Source of the DNA: Rhizobium sp. Pop5
GTDB taxonomy: Bacteria > Pseudomonadota > Alphaproteobacteria > Rhizobiales > Rhizobiaceae
Direction of reading: 5' to 3'
Length of the DNA: 64,000 nt
Assembly (NCBI RefSeq): GCF_024721175.1
Contig: NZ_CP099399.1
Span: forward strand, 3,580,001-3,644,000
Every line of letters starts with the position of its first letter. Positions within the stretch are counted from its first letter, which is position 1. Under the pieces are notes generated by a model, which was not told where the DNA came from, did not search any database, and was given only the letters and a program-made list of their open reading frames with translations. Below, one piece after another: positions 24,044 through 32,871 of this stretch. The position numbers and the translations under genes were made by a program.

Positions 24044-25459
24044 ATGGCAGTCATAGAAACAGCGGAGAAGATGCTGCCCGCGGGCCTGCGCCCGATCGGC
24101 AGCCGTACGCTGCGCATGCTTGCAGCCCTGCTCACCGAACGCGGCGAGAAGGCGGCCGCCCAGCGCATGGCGCTGACGGCCTTTTCGATCCGTATTCTCA
24201 GCGCCGCTCTCGCCTTCATATCCCAGATCGTGCTCGCCCGGCTGATGGGCGAATATGAATACGGCATCTTCGTCTTCGTCTGGGTGCTGGTCGTCGTCTT
24301 CGGCGATCTTTCCTGCCTCGGCTTTCAGACCGCGATCATCCGTTTCCTGCCGCAATACCGGGCGACGGGCGCGTTCGAGGAAATCCGCGGCCTCACCGGC
24401 ACGGCGCGCATTTTCGCGCTGCTTTCCGGCACAGTGGTGCTTACCGCCGGCATGCTCGGGCTGCATTTCTTCGGCGATATGATCGAGACCTATTACCTCG
24501 TCCCGATCTTCCTCGGCCTGTTTGCGATGCCGATGATCGCGCTCGGAGACATTCTGGAAGGCACGTCGCGGGCAAACCACTGGCCGGTGATGGCGCTGAG
24601 CCCGGTTTATATCGTCCGCCCGATCCTCATCATCGCCTTCATGCTGATTGCGATAGCCTTCGGCGCCCCGCATACATCAGTCACCGCCATGCAGGCAGCG
24701 CTCGCCGCCACCTTCGTCACCGCCGTCGGCCAATACTGTGCCACGCTTTATCGTCTTCGCCGGCATTATGACGAAGGCCCGCGCAAGGTCGATTTCCTCG
24801 CCTGGATCAGCGTGGCCTTCCCGATCTTCCTGATTGAAGGCGTGAGCTTCCTGCTCACCAATTCCGATGTCGTCGTCGTCGGCATTTTCCTCGAGCCGCA
24901 CGATGTCGCGATTTATTTCGCCGCCGCGAAGACGATGGCGCTGGTGCATTTCATCAATTTCTCCGTCAAGGCCGCCGCCGGCCCGCGCTTCTCCTCGATC
25001 ATTGCCGGGGGCGATCACGCCCAGCTTGCCGCCGCCGCCGCCGACGCCGCCCGCTGGACATTCTGGCCGGCGCTCGGCGTCGGCCTTGCCGTGCTAGCGG
25101 CCGGTCACCTGCTGCTGTCGCTCTTCGGCGGCGCCTTTACATCGGGTTATCTGGTGATGGCGATCCTGCTTGTCGGCATCCTCGCCAAGTCGCTGGTCGG
25201 CCCAGCCGAAACGCTGCTGATGATGGCCGGCAGACAGAACCTCTGCGTCGCGCTCTATGCCGGCGCATTGACTGCCAATATCGGCCTCAACCTTGCTTTG
25301 ATCCCACACTACGGCATCGAAGGTACCGCAGTCGCCACAGCCTCGGCCATGGCGGTCGAGGCGATTCTTCTGCATATCGCCGTGCGCCGTACGCTCGGCA
25401 TTGTGCTCTTCGCCTTCGCCAGCCCCTCCGCCGCAACGCCAGAAATGAGAGTTCGATAG
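24044..25459 (+). CDS. Polysaccharide (O-antigen/lipid-linked) flippase-like membrane protein
   Basis: From the ATG at 24044 (a GTG at 24035 is possible) the protein has 471 residues with about 12-14 hydrophobic segments, first at about 45-75 (FSIRILSAALAFISQIVLARL). This is the MATE/MVF-type fold of Wzx-like flippases, which turn lipid-linked sugars across the inner membrane. LMGEYEYGIFVFVWVLVVVF and GIEGTAVATASAMAVEA are typical blocks. The exact substrate is unknown. Its stop is followed immediately by the ATG of a FemAB-like acyltransferase gene, so the two form a two-gene unit. Confidence 0.85.
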   Translation: MAVIETAEKMLPAGLRPIGSRTLRMLAALLTERGEKAAAQRMALTAFSIRILSAALAFISQIVLARLMGEYEYGIFVFVWVLVVVFGDLSCLGFQTAIIRFLPQYRATGAFEEIRGLTGTARIFALLSGTVVLTAGMLGLHFFGDMIETYYLVPIFLGLFAMPMIALGDILEGTSRANHWPVMALSPVYIVRPILIIAFMLIAIAFGAPHTSVTAMQAALAATFVTAVGQYCATLYRLRRHYDEGPRKVDFLAWISVAFPIFLIEGVSFLLTNSDVVVVGIFLEPHDVAIYFAAAKTMALVHFINFSVKAAAGPRFSSIIAGGDHAQLAAAAADAARWTFWPALGVGLAVLAAGHLLLSLFGGAFTSGYLVMAILLVGILAKSLVGPAETLLMMAGRQNLCVALYAGALTANIGLNLALIPHYGIEGTAVATASAMAVEAILLHIAVRRTLGIVLFAFASPSAATPEMRVR

Positions 25460-26737
25460 ATGGTGCGCCTTCCCCCCGTCACCGAAAGCACCGACAGCAT
25501 CGCCAATCGGATGGTGCATGATCTCGCCGCATTGAATTTTGAAGCGCCGCAGGCCGAGGCCCGCGCCGAGATCGGCCGGCCAGGGCGCGAGCTCTGCCTC
25601 TATCCCGGCAAGCTCGGCTACGAGCTGCAGGAAGAACTCGACTTCCTCTCCAACCGGGCGATGGAACCGAACGTCTTCTTCTCCGGCCGCTTTCTCGCCC
25701 CCGCCATGCCGCGGCTCGAAGACCGGCAGGTGAACTTCGCTCTCATCCGTGACCACGGCGCCGGCCGCAGCCGCATGCGCTTCCTCATGCCGTTTTCGGT
25801 CGATAAGCCCGGCTTTGCCGTCGGCCCGTCGATCATCCGCGGCTGGTCGAACAGCTTCGGCCCGCTCGGCACGCCTCTCGTCGATAGCGAGGACGCCGCC
25901 GAAACCCTCGACAATTTCTTCGAGGGACTGACCATCCAGGATCTCAATCTGCCCGGCACGCTGGTTCTGCCGGATCTGAGATTGAACGGCATTTTCGTGC
26001 GCATGGCCAAGGCCGTGGCGCTCAGCCGCAACCTGCCGCTTACCGTGACCAACCCCTACCTGCGCCCGATGCTGCAGAGCGAGGAAGAGGCGCCGGCCTA
26101 TCTCAACAAGACCGTCTCCTCCTCGCATATGCGCGAGATGCGCCGTCAATGGCGCCTGCTGGAGGAACAGGGAACGGCGGTCTATGCCGTCGCCCGCCAG
26201 CCGCGCGAAATCCACGTCCGCTTCGAGGAGTTTCTGGCGATGGAAGCCGGCGGCTGGAAGGGCAAGCGGCGGAGCGCCCTCGTCACCGACCGGTATCACA
26301 CCGCCTTCGCCCGTGAGGCCGTCTCGAACCTTGCCGCCGTCGATGCCGTGCGCATCCACACGATCGACCTCAATGGCAAGGCAATCGCCGCCGTGGTCGT
26401 CCTGATGATGGGCGGCGAGGCCTATACCTGGAAGACCGCCTACGACGAGAACTATGCCCGCTATTCGCCGGGCAAGCTCCTGATGAGCGAACTCACCGAA
26501 TGGCATCTCGACGACGCCAATATCGTGCGCTCCGATTCCTGCGCCGTCTCCGACCATCCGATCATGAGCCGCTTCTGGCAGGAGCGCGAGGAAATGGGAA
26601 CGCTGGTGATCGGGCTTACGCAGAACGGCGACCGCGACATGCGCCAGGTCGCAGCCCAGCTTCATATGTATCGCAGCACCCGCAATATGGCGAAGATGCT
26701 GCGCGAGAAGATCATGTCGCTTGCGGGGCGAAGCTAA
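25460..26737 (+). CDS. FemAB/CelD-like GNAT-fold acyltransferase
   Basis: The 425-residue cytosolic protein belongs to the Acetyltransf_6 type: a diverged first half with VDKPGFAVGPSIIRGWSNSF, then a GNAT core at about 220-380 (HVRFEEFLAMEAGGWKGKRRSAL, IHTIDLNGKAIAAVVVLMMGGEAYTWKTAYDE, YSPGKLLMSEL). Relatives modify extracellular polysaccharide or lipid-linked sugars. Its ATG touches the flippase stop codon, and its own stop overlaps the stop of the convergent acyl-CoA synthetase gene. Joint work with the flippase is inferred from this arrangement. Confidence 0.82.
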   Translation: MVRLPPVTESTDSIANRMVHDLAALNFEAPQAEARAEIGRPGRELCLYPGKLGYELQEELDFLSNRAMEPNVFFSGRFLAPAMPRLEDRQVNFALIRDHGAGRSRMRFLMPFSVDKPGFAVGPSIIRGWSNSFGPLGTPLVDSEDAAETLDNFFEGLTIQDLNLPGTLVLPDLRLNGIFVRMAKAVALSRNLPLTVTNPYLRPMLQSEEEAPAYLNKTVSSSHMREMRRQWRLLEEQGTAVYAVARQPREIHVRFEEFLAMEAGGWKGKRRSALVTDRYHTAFAREAVSNLAAVDAVRIHTIDLNGKAIAAVVVLMMGGEAYTWKTAYDENYARYSPGKLLMSELTEWHLDDANIVRSDSCAVSDHPIMSRFWQEREEMGTLVIGLTQNGDRDMRQVAAQLHMYRSTRNMAKMLREKIMSLAGRS

Positions 26738-28365
26738 CCTTCCGCCGCCGCCTTTTCGCGGAGCAACCGGCGGATCACCTTGCCGGTGGTCGTCAACGGC
26801 AGGGACTCGATGAATTCCACCTCGCGCGGATATTCATGCATCGAAAGCCGCATCTTCACCCATTCCCTGATATCGGCGGCCAGCGCCTCGCTTGGGGAAT
26901 GGCCGGGCGACAGCACGATATAGGCCTTGACGATCTCGGTGCGCACGGCATCGGGCTTGCCGACGGCGGCTGCAAGCTGCACGGCAGGATGGCCGAGCAG
27001 GCAATCCTCGATTTCGGCCGGGCCGATACGATATCCCGACGAGGTGATGACGTCGTCGTCGCGGCCTTCGAAGGTGACGTAACCGTCTTCGTCCTGCCGG
27101 CCGATGTCGCCGGTGAGCAGCCAGTCCTTGACGAATTTCCTCTCGGTCGCCGCAGCATCGTTCCAATAGCCGAGGAACATGACCGGATCGGGACTGGCGA
27201 TGGCGATCTGTCCCGGTTCGCCCGCTGGCAATTCCCTGCCCGTCTCATCGACAATCGCGACGCGGTGCCCCGGCACCGCCCGGCCGATCGCGCCGGCCTT
27301 GGTCACGCCATATGCACCACTCGACGACAGCACGAAATTGCATTCCGTCTGGCCATAGAATTCGTTGACAGTGATGTCGAGCGCGCGTCGCGCCCACTCG
27401 TAAGTCTCACGCCCCAGCGCCTCCCCTGCCGAACCGATGGTGCGCAGCACCAGATCATATTTTGAGCGTGGATCGGCAACGGACCGCATCAGCCGCAACG
27501 CCGTCGGCGGAATGAAGGCGTTGCGCACCTTCATCTCGGCCATGATCCGATAGGCCATGTCGGCATCGAATTTCTGCGCCGGCGAAGAGACGACGGGAAC
27601 GCCGAGCAAAAGGCTCGGCAGCAGGGCGTTGAGCAAGCCGCCCGCCCAGGCCCAGTCCGAGGGCGTCCAGACCTTGTCGCCGGCCTGCGGGAAACCTTCA
27701 TGGGCAAACTGCATACCCGGGATATGGCCGGGCAAAACACGATGGCCATGCAGCGCGCCTTTGGGCGGCCCCGTCGTGCCCGATGTAAAGATCATCAGCA
27801 CCGGATCGTCGGGACCTGTTTCGGCGACTTCGAAGATGGAGGGATGAGTATCCACCAGTTCGGCAAAGGCAGATGCGTCGTCATTTTTTCCGTCGATACC
27901 GACGACGTGTTTCAGCATCGGCAGGCGGTCGCGGATCTGACGGATGCGCTCTAGGCCGAAGCCATTGGTGACGACGGCCGCCGCACCCGCTGCTTTCAGC
28001 CGATATTCCAGCGCCTCGACGCCGAAGAGCAGCGCCAGCGGCAGCGCGATTGCACCCATCTTGTAGATCGCCACATGCGCGATCACCGTCTCGAAGGATT
28101 GCGGCAATAGCAGCGCGACGCGGTCCCCGCGTTCGATCCCAAGCGAAACCAGTGCATTTGCGAAAGCCGAGGAATCGTCGGCAAGCGCGCGATAGGTCAT
28201 CGTGCGGTGATGGCCATCCGGGCTGAAATGCTCGAGACAGACTCGCTCGGGCGCCCGGGCGGCCCAGTCGTCGCTGACCGCGCGGCCGATGTTGAAGTTC
28301 TCAGGAATCCGCCACGAGAAATCGCGATAGAGATCGTCGTAGCGATCATGGGGCGGCAGTATCAT
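26734..28365 (-). CDS. AMP-binding acyl-CoA synthetase
   Basis: From the ATG at 28365 the protein has 543 residues. Adenylation motifs are TSGTTGPPKG (P-loop), YGQTECNFVLSSSGA, the WLLTGDIGRQDEDGYVTFEGRDDD hinge, SSGYRIGPAEIE and the C-terminal PLTTTGKVIRR with the catalytic lysine. It activates an organic acid with ATP and transfers it to CoA. The pattern is closest to acetyl/propionyl- or medium-chain acyl-CoA synthetases; chain length cannot be read from the sequence. It is divergent from the aldo/keto reductase gene. Confidence 0.9.
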   Translation of the reverse strand: MILPPHDRYDDLYRDFSWRIPENFNIGRAVSDDWAARAPERVCLEHFSPDGHHRTMTYRALADDSSAFANALVSLGIERGDRVALLLPQSFETVIAHVAIYKMGAIALPLALLFGVEALEYRLKAAGAAAVVTNGFGLERIRQIRDRLPMLKHVVGIDGKNDDASAFAELVDTHPSIFEVAETGPDDPVLMIFTSGTTGPPKGALHGHRVLPGHIPGMQFAHEGFPQAGDKVWTPSDWAWAGGLLNALLPSLLLGVPVVSSPAQKFDADMAYRIMAEMKVRNAFIPPTALRLMRSVADPRSKYDLVLRTIGSAGEALGRETYEWARRALDITVNEFYGQTECNFVLSSSGAYGVTKAGAIGRAVPGHRVAIVDETGRELPAGEPGQIAIASPDPVMFLGYWNDAAATERKFVKDWLLTGDIGRQDEDGYVTFEGRDDDVITSSGYRIGPAEIEDCLLGHPAVQLAAAVGKPDAVRTEIVKAYIVLSPGHSPSEALAADIREWVKMRLSMHEYPREVEFIESLPLTTTGKVIRRLLREKAAAEG

Positions 28366-28582
28366 AGGCAAAATCCAGTGAATGCTGCAGCAGCTAACAC
28401 CTTGTGCTGCAATTGCGCAAGCGGCCGACGGGACGCGATGACAAGCACTGCTGCAGGTCATCACGGATTGTTGCGCACGTGAGGGAACAAATTCTTCGCC
28501 AGGCGCGCTGCGACTTTCGCCGTCCCGCACTAGATCATGGAAAGCGGCAGGGGATCACGGGAATTCATCACGGAGTCGTTTC

Positions 28583-29563
28583 ATGGAATATGTAAAGTTT
28601 GGGAAGACCGGCCTCGAAGTGTCGAAAATCTGCCTGGGATGCATGACCTTTGGCGATCCAGGCCGCGGCAACCATGCCTGGAGCCTCAGGGAGGAGGAAA
28701 GCCGAACGATCATCAAACAAGCGATCGATCTCGGCATCAATTTCCTCGATACGGCCAATACCTATTCCAACGGTTCTTCCGAGGAGATCGTCGGCCGCGC
28801 CATTCGGGATTTCGCCAAGCGCGAGGACATCGTGCTGGCGACCAAGGTGTTCAACCGCATGCGGCCGGGGCCGAACGGCGCCGGCTTGTCGCGCAAGGCG
28901 ATCTTCGACGAGATCGACAACAGCCTGCGCCGCCTCGGGACCGATTACGTCGACCTCTACCAGATTCACCGCTTCGACTACACGACGCCGATCGAAGAAA
29001 CGCTCGAAGCGCTGCACGACGTCGTCAAATCAGGCAAGGCGCGCTATATCGGCGCTTCCTCCATGTATGCGTGGCAATTCGCCAAGGCGCTCTATGTCTC
29101 CAGGCTGAACGGCTGGACCGAATTCGTCAGCATGCAGGACCACCTGAACCTGCTCTACCGCGAGGAAGAGCGCGAAATGCTGCCGCTGTGCGAGGATCAG
29201 AAGATCGCCGTCATTCCCTGGAGCCCGCTCGCCCGCGGCCGCCTCACCCGCGACTGGGACGAGACGACGGCACGCAGCGAAACCGATGAATTCGGCAAGA
29301 CGCTCTACACGCAGTCCATTGACGCCGACCGCAGGATCGTCGAGGCGGTGGCGCAAATCGCCAAGGCCCGCGGCATATCACGCGCTCAGGTCGCGACCGC
29401 CTGGATTCTGCAGAAAAGCACAGTCACCGCCCCGATCATCGGCGCGTCCAAACCGAACCATCTGGCGGACGCCGCCGCGTCTCTCTCGGTCAAGCTGACA
29501 ACCGAGGAAATCGCCGCACTGGAAGCGCCCTACATCCCCCACGCCGTTGCAGGCTTCAAATAG
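28583..29563 (+). CDS. Aldo/keto reductase
   Basis: The 326-residue TIM-barrel protein has the full catalytic tetrad D56, Y61, K88 and H129, and ends its barrel with the NADPH-binding stretch PIIGASKPNHL. It resembles the YajO/YdhF branch that reduces small aldehydes and ketones. The physiological substrate is unknown. It is transcribed away from the acyl-CoA synthetase gene across 217 bases in which I find no clear operator. Confidence 0.92.
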   Translation: MEYVKFGKTGLEVSKICLGCMTFGDPGRGNHAWSLREEESRTIIKQAIDLGINFLDTANTYSNGSSEEIVGRAIRDFAKREDIVLATKVFNRMRPGPNGAGLSRKAIFDEIDNSLRRLGTDYVDLYQIHRFDYTTPIEETLEALHDVVKSGKARYIGASSMYAWQFAKALYVSRLNGWTEFVSMQDHLNLLYREEEREMLPLCEDQKIAVIPWSPLARGRLTRDWDETTARSETDEFGKTLYTQSIDADRRIVEAVAQIAKARGISRAQVATAWILQKSTVTAPIIGASKPNHLADAAASLSVKLTTEEIAALEAPYIPHAVAGFK

Positions 29564-29654
29564 CCTCCACCCGCTCCGGCTTTCAAATATCGCGTCAAAT
29601 CCCGCTTCGTCCATGCGGAGAGGGAAATCGAAACCGTACTTTCGGCAAGTGAGA

Positions 29655-30230
29655 TTATGTCCGGCCAGGATCGAGCTGCCGGCGCATTGTCACCAGGAAT
29701 TGCTCGGCAAGCGCCCTGTCTTCGACCGCGCGGGCAAGGATGACTGCGCCCATCATTGATGAAAGCGTCGTGGCGGCATTGGCGCGACGTTCTCCATCAT
29801 TTTCGCCGGGAACAATATCGGCGAGCGTGTCGACCAACGCGGAAAGCCCATGGCTGAAAATCTCTCGAACCGCCCCGTGGCTGCGGCTCACCTCCTGGAT
29901 CAGTGTCGCGAAAACGCAGCTGCCGCCGGGATCGTCGACTGTGCGCCAATGGATATAGTGATCGAGAAGCGCTTGCAGCGGCCGCTCCGGTGAGCTCGCG
30001 ATATGCTCCTTCCAGCGCTCTTCCACCCTGTCGATGAGCTTGCGGCTGACCTCGAGCGCCAGGTCGTCTTTCGAGCTGAAGTGGCCGTAAAAGCCGCCAT
30101 GCGTCAGTCCAGCCGCTTTCATGATGTCGGCGACGCCGACACCATCAAAACCGTTCTCGCGAAAAAGCACGCCGGCAACGCTTAGAATCTTCTCACGGTT
30201 TTCGGCAAATTTCTCGCGGCTGACCCGCAT
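29655..30230 (-). CDS. TetR/AcrR family transcriptional regulator
   Basis: The 191-residue protein from the ATG at 30230 has a TetR helix-turn-helix at about 10-55 (ENREKILSVAGVLF, then GVGVADIMKAAGLTHGGFYG with HFSSKDDL) and a helical ligand domain. The family usually represses itself and a neighbour. It is divergent from an MFS transporter, and two copies of an ATGATG-N2-CATCAT site lie between them, one inside its own promoter. The effector is probably an MFS substrate; its identity is unknown. Confidence 0.93.
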   Translation of the reverse strand: MRVSREKFAENREKILSVAGVLFRENGFDGVGVADIMKAAGLTHGGFYGHFSSKDDLALEVSRKLIDRVEERWKEHIASSPERPLQALLDHYIHWRTVDDPGGSCVFATLIQEVSRSHGAVREIFSHGLSALVDTLADIVPGENDGERRANAATTLSSMMGAVILARAVEDRALAEQFLVTMRRQLDPGRT

Positions 30231-30259
30231 TGTCGTCTCCAGAAATAGTCGCTTGACAA

Positions 30260-30288
30260 AATATATGACGTCCATCATCAATAGGCAA
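30260..30288 (-). promoter_or_regulatory. Promoter of the tetR-family gene
   Basis: On the minus strand a -35 box TTGCCT (30288-30283) and a -10 box TATATT (30265-30260) are separated by exactly 17 bases, 30 bases before the ATG at 30230. A copy of the palindromic operator lies between the boxes, so bound regulator would block RNA polymerase. Confidence 0.6.
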
Positions 30289-30307
30289 GAAATATGATGA
30301 CCATCAT
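30263..30307. promoter_or_regulatory. Two TetR-type operators in the tetR/MFS intergenic region
   Basis: Two 16-base copies, ATATGACGTCCATCAT (30263-30278) and ATATGATGACCATCAT (30292-30307), are spaced 29 bases apart. The second is a perfect inverted repeat, ATGATG-AC-CATCAT; the first differs at one arm position. Site size and location fit a TetR dimer operator controlling both divergent genes. Confidence 0.65.
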
Positions 30308-30359
30308 GTAAATTGCTCTCTCCTATCTTCCCGAAGCTGAATTCTAACGGATTGTGCTC

Positions 30360-31655
30360 ATGGTTTCCGCAGCTCTCGCCTCCTCCCTTGCCCGGCGCAA
30401 CATCCATTACGGCTGGGTCGTCGTTGCCGCCACCTTCCTCACCATGCTGGTGACGGCGGGCGCCATGGGCGCCCCCGGCGTTCTCATCAAGCCGCTCCAG
30501 GACGAGTTCGGCTGGGAAACATCGCAGATTTCCTCCGCGCTTGCGATCCGCCTGATCCTTTTCGGTTTCATGGGCCCGTTCGCCGCCGCCTTCATGAACT
30601 ATTTCGGCGTCCGCAAGGTCATCGTCTTTGCGCTGGCCCTGATCGGCTCAGGCTTTATCGGCTCGCTGTTCATGACCAAGCTTTGGCATCTGCTGGCGCT
30701 CTGGGGCATCGTTGTCGGCTTCGGCACCGGCCTGACGGCCATGGTGCTGGCGGCGACGGTCTCCACGCGCTGGTTCGTCAAGCATCGCGGCCTCGTCGTC
30801 GGTATGCTTTCGGCAAGCTCTGCGACCGGACAGCTCGTCTTCCTGCCGCTGATGGCGGAACTTACCGAACGCTACGGCTGGCGCGCCACCGTATTCTTCG
30901 TCTGTGCAATGATTATGGTAGCCGCCCTTCTCGTCCTCCTCTTCATGCGTGACCGTCCCTCGGACGTGAACCTGCCCTCCCTCGGAGAGACTCACATCGC
31001 GCCTGCCCCGGCCGCCACCACACTCGGCGCGGCACTGATGACGCCGATCACCACCCTTCGCGAAATCTCGACGACCTCGACCTTCTGGATCCTCTTCGCC
31101 ACCTTCTTCATCTGTGGCCTCAGCACCAATGGCCTGATCCAGACCCATTTTGTCACCCTCTGCGGCGATTTCGGCATCGTCCCGGTGGCTGCCGCCAGCG
31201 TGCTCGCTGTCATGGGCATCTTCGATTTCTTCGGCACGATCGGCTCCGGCTGGCTGTCCGACAGGTTCGACAATCGCTGGCTGCTGTTCTGGTACTACGG
31301 TCTGCGCGGCCTCTCGCTGCTCTATCTGCCCTTCAGCAATTTCAGCTTTTACGGCCTCTCCATCTTCGCCGTCTTCTACGGCCTCGACTGGATCGCCACC
31401 GTGCCGCCAACGGTCAAGATCGCCGCCGACCGCTTCGGCCGCGAAAAGGTCGGCCTCGTCTTCGGCTGGGTCTTTGCCGGCCATCAGCTCGGCGCCGCCA
31501 CCGCCGCCTATGGCGCCGGCCTCTCGCGCACCGAGCTTTCGAGCTACCTGCCAGCCTTCTTCGTCGCGGGCGCCTTCTGCCTGCTGGCATCGATCCTGGC
31601 GATTACGCTGAAGAAATCCGGCCTGACCAATCCCGTGCCGGCCGCCGCGCATTGA
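30360..31655 (+). CDS. MFS transporter
   Basis: From the ATG at 30360 (a GTG at 30354 is possible) the protein has 431 residues and about 12 transmembrane helices with a central loop at about 195-225. The shape resembles monocarboxylate/oxalate-formate type MFS carriers, for example RNIHYGWVVVAATFLTML at the start and FDFFGTIGSGWLSDRFDNRW in the loop between helices 8 and 9. Substrate and direction are unknown. The divergent TetR regulator and its operators suggest induction by the transported compound. Confidence 0.88.
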   Translation: MVSAALASSLARRNIHYGWVVVAATFLTMLVTAGAMGAPGVLIKPLQDEFGWETSQISSALAIRLILFGFMGPFAAAFMNYFGVRKVIVFALALIGSGFIGSLFMTKLWHLLALWGIVVGFGTGLTAMVLAATVSTRWFVKHRGLVVGMLSASSATGQLVFLPLMAELTERYGWRATVFFVCAMIMVAALLVLLFMRDRPSDVNLPSLGETHIAPAPAATTLGAALMTPITTLREISTTSTFWILFATFFICGLSTNGLIQTHFVTLCGDFGIVPVAAASVLAVMGIFDFFGTIGSGWLSDRFDNRWLLFWYYGLRGLSLLYLPFSNFSFYGLSIFAVFYGLDWIATVPPTVKIAADRFGREKVGLVFGWVFAGHQLGAATAAYGAGLSRTELSSYLPAFFVAGAFCLLASILAITLKKSGLTNPVPAAAH

Positions 31656-31665
31656 TATTGCAAGC

Positions 31666-31690
31666 ATCCGGCCTCGAAACGAGGCCGGAT
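31666..31690 (+). terminator. MFS gene terminator
   Basis: A perfect 11-bp stem (ATCCGGCCTCG / CGAGGCCGGAT) with an AAA loop lies 10 bases after the MFS stop and is followed by CTCTCT, a moderate pyrimidine tail. Confidence 0.8.
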
Positions 31691-31729
31691 CTCTCTACCC
31701 AATCAGTCTGATAACTTCACTCGCGAGTC

Positions 31730-31758
31730 TTGCGCGCCGGCGCGCTCGCATGTTAGAC
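31730..31758 (+). promoter_or_regulatory. Possible promoter of tRNA-Leu
   Basis: TTGCGC (31730-31735) and TTAGAC (31753-31758) are 17 bases apart and end 21 bases before the tRNA. The match to consensus is modest. Confidence 0.3.
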
Positions 31759-31779
31759 AGCCGCCCGTCGGTATCCGTT

Positions 31780-31864
31780 GCCCCATTGGCGGAATTGGTA
31801 GACGCGCTCGACTCAAAATCGAGTTTCGAAAGAAGTGCTGGTTCGACCCCGGCATGGGGCACCA
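31780..31864 (+). tRNA. tRNA-Leu (anticodon CAA)
   Basis: The acceptor arms GCCCCAT and ATGGGGC pair fully. The anticodon stem CTCGA/TCGAG encloses the loop CTCAAAA, giving anticodon CAA for UUG codons. GGTTCGACCCC forms the T arm, and a long variable arm is present as in leucine tRNAs. The terminal CCA is encoded. Length is 85 bases. No sequence duplication of the 3' end that would mark an integrated element was seen nearby. Confidence 0.96.
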
Positions 31865-31889
31865 GCCTTCGCTCTGCAGGCCGAAGAGA

Positions 31890-31936
31890 GCAGCTAAGCG
31901 AAGGCAGAGTGGTTCGACAACGCTCCGCTTAGCTGC
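31890..31936. repeat. 11-bp inverted repeat downstream of tRNA-Leu
   Basis: GCAGCTAAGCG (31890-31900) and CGCTTAGCTGC (31926-31936) are perfect inverted copies around a 25-base loop. It lies between the tRNA and the end of the convergent 95-residue gene and could end either transcript, though it lacks a T-run. Confidence 0.5.
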
Positions 31937-31959
31937 ACATCATCTTCGCAACCAAGAAA

Positions 31960-32247
31960 CTACTTGTTCTTCAACAGCCACATCTTGCCGGCCATGGTGA
32001 TGCCATAGACGTCCTTTGATGCGTCATCGTCCAAGTGCCGTCTCTCGAGGAAACCCGGCTCGTTCAACTCACCCAGCGTCTTTGCGGTGACCGACTTCAC
32101 TTTCTGAGGTCGCTCCTTCCACCGGTCGGATTTTGCATAGGTCACCGTCGCGTTCTGGTGCGTCCATTTGTTGGCCGGCTGAGGGTAAAGATCTCCATCC
32201 CGCGCGAGTTTGAGTGCGGCGATCTGGGATGGCGTAAGTTCAATCAT
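31960..32247 (-). CDS. Small hypothetical protein
   Basis: I do not recognise this 95-residue protein. It begins MIELTPSQIAALKLARDGDLYP and ends VYGITMAGKMWLLKNK; the pattern of an initial helix, a basic central strand region and a final ITxxGxxWL resembles short winged-helix proteins, but the match is loose. There is no signal peptide or membrane segment. It sits alone, convergent with tRNA-Leu. Codon use looks a little less GC-rich than neighbours, which could mean it was acquired. Confidence 0.6.
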   Translation of the reverse strand: MIELTPSQIAALKLARDGDLYPQPANKWTHQNATVTYAKSDRWKERPQKVKSVTAKTLGELNEPGFLERRHLDDDASKDVYGITMAGKMWLLKNK

Positions 32248-32369
32248 ACTGAAAAATCCTGTGTGGGAGGTGTTTGCGCTGGGAACGCGCTTCTACCAAA
32301 GGCGCGCTCATAGCACCTACAAACGATTTCCACCACCACATCGACGTCTCCGCGCCGAAAAGACGAAAA

Positions 32370-32391
32370 CCCGGCTCGCAAGGGAGCCGGG
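32370..32391 (-). terminator. Terminator of the 94-residue secreted protein gene
   Basis: On the minus strand CCCGGCTC pairs with GAGCCGGG around a CCTTGC loop and is followed by TTTTCGTCTTTT. It starts 25 bases after the stop codon at 32416. Confidence 0.85.
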
Positions 32392-32415
32392 CTTCGTGAT
32401 TGTCGCCTATCTCGA

Positions 32416-32700
32416 TTAATAGCAGCGACGGACCGTCCTGGTGACTTCACCTTCGTCGGTCTGGCGGGTCACACTGCGGGTTTCGCAGCCGTCGTCGCGG
32501 TAGCGGCGGTGATCACGTTCGCGCACGGCGCCGAATGTGATGCCGCGATCACTGATGGTGACGCCGGGCCGGACCCGCTCATGGCGATAATCGTCGCCAT
32601 AGGAATGCTCCCTGACATAGACGCTGTCGGCGACAGCAGGCGCGGCAAAAGAGCAGGCGGCAAGGGCCGCAACAGTACAGTTCAGGATTATCTTTCGCAT
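32416..32700 (-). CDS. Small secreted protein of unknown function
   Basis: The ATG at 32700 follows a GGAGAAGGAG ribosome site and gives 94 residues. The N-terminus is a signal peptide (MRKIILNCTVAALAACSFAAP, cut probably after AVA at about 24); the internal cysteine at 16 is not in a good lipobox. The mature part is short, highly charged and rich in Arg, Asp and Tyr, with two cysteines near the end (DDGCETRS and RRCY) that could pair. No domain is recognised. Confidence 0.7.
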   Translation of the reverse strand: MRKIILNCTVAALAACSFAAPAVADSVYVREHSYGDDYRHERVRPGVTISDRGITFGAVRERDHRRYRDDGCETRSVTRQTDEGEVTRTVRRCY

Positions 32701-32871
32701 CTCATTTCTCCTTCTCCTGATGAAAGGGCAACGTGACAGGACGCAAGTCGTTCCAACATTGGCGACGGGCAAGCATGCGGGGAGCGACAGCCTGATTGTC
32801 CAAAATCAACTGTTTAATTTTGCTTGCGCTTCGTACAGAGTGGCGGCCGTTATCACGGGGAAGAAGTAGAC

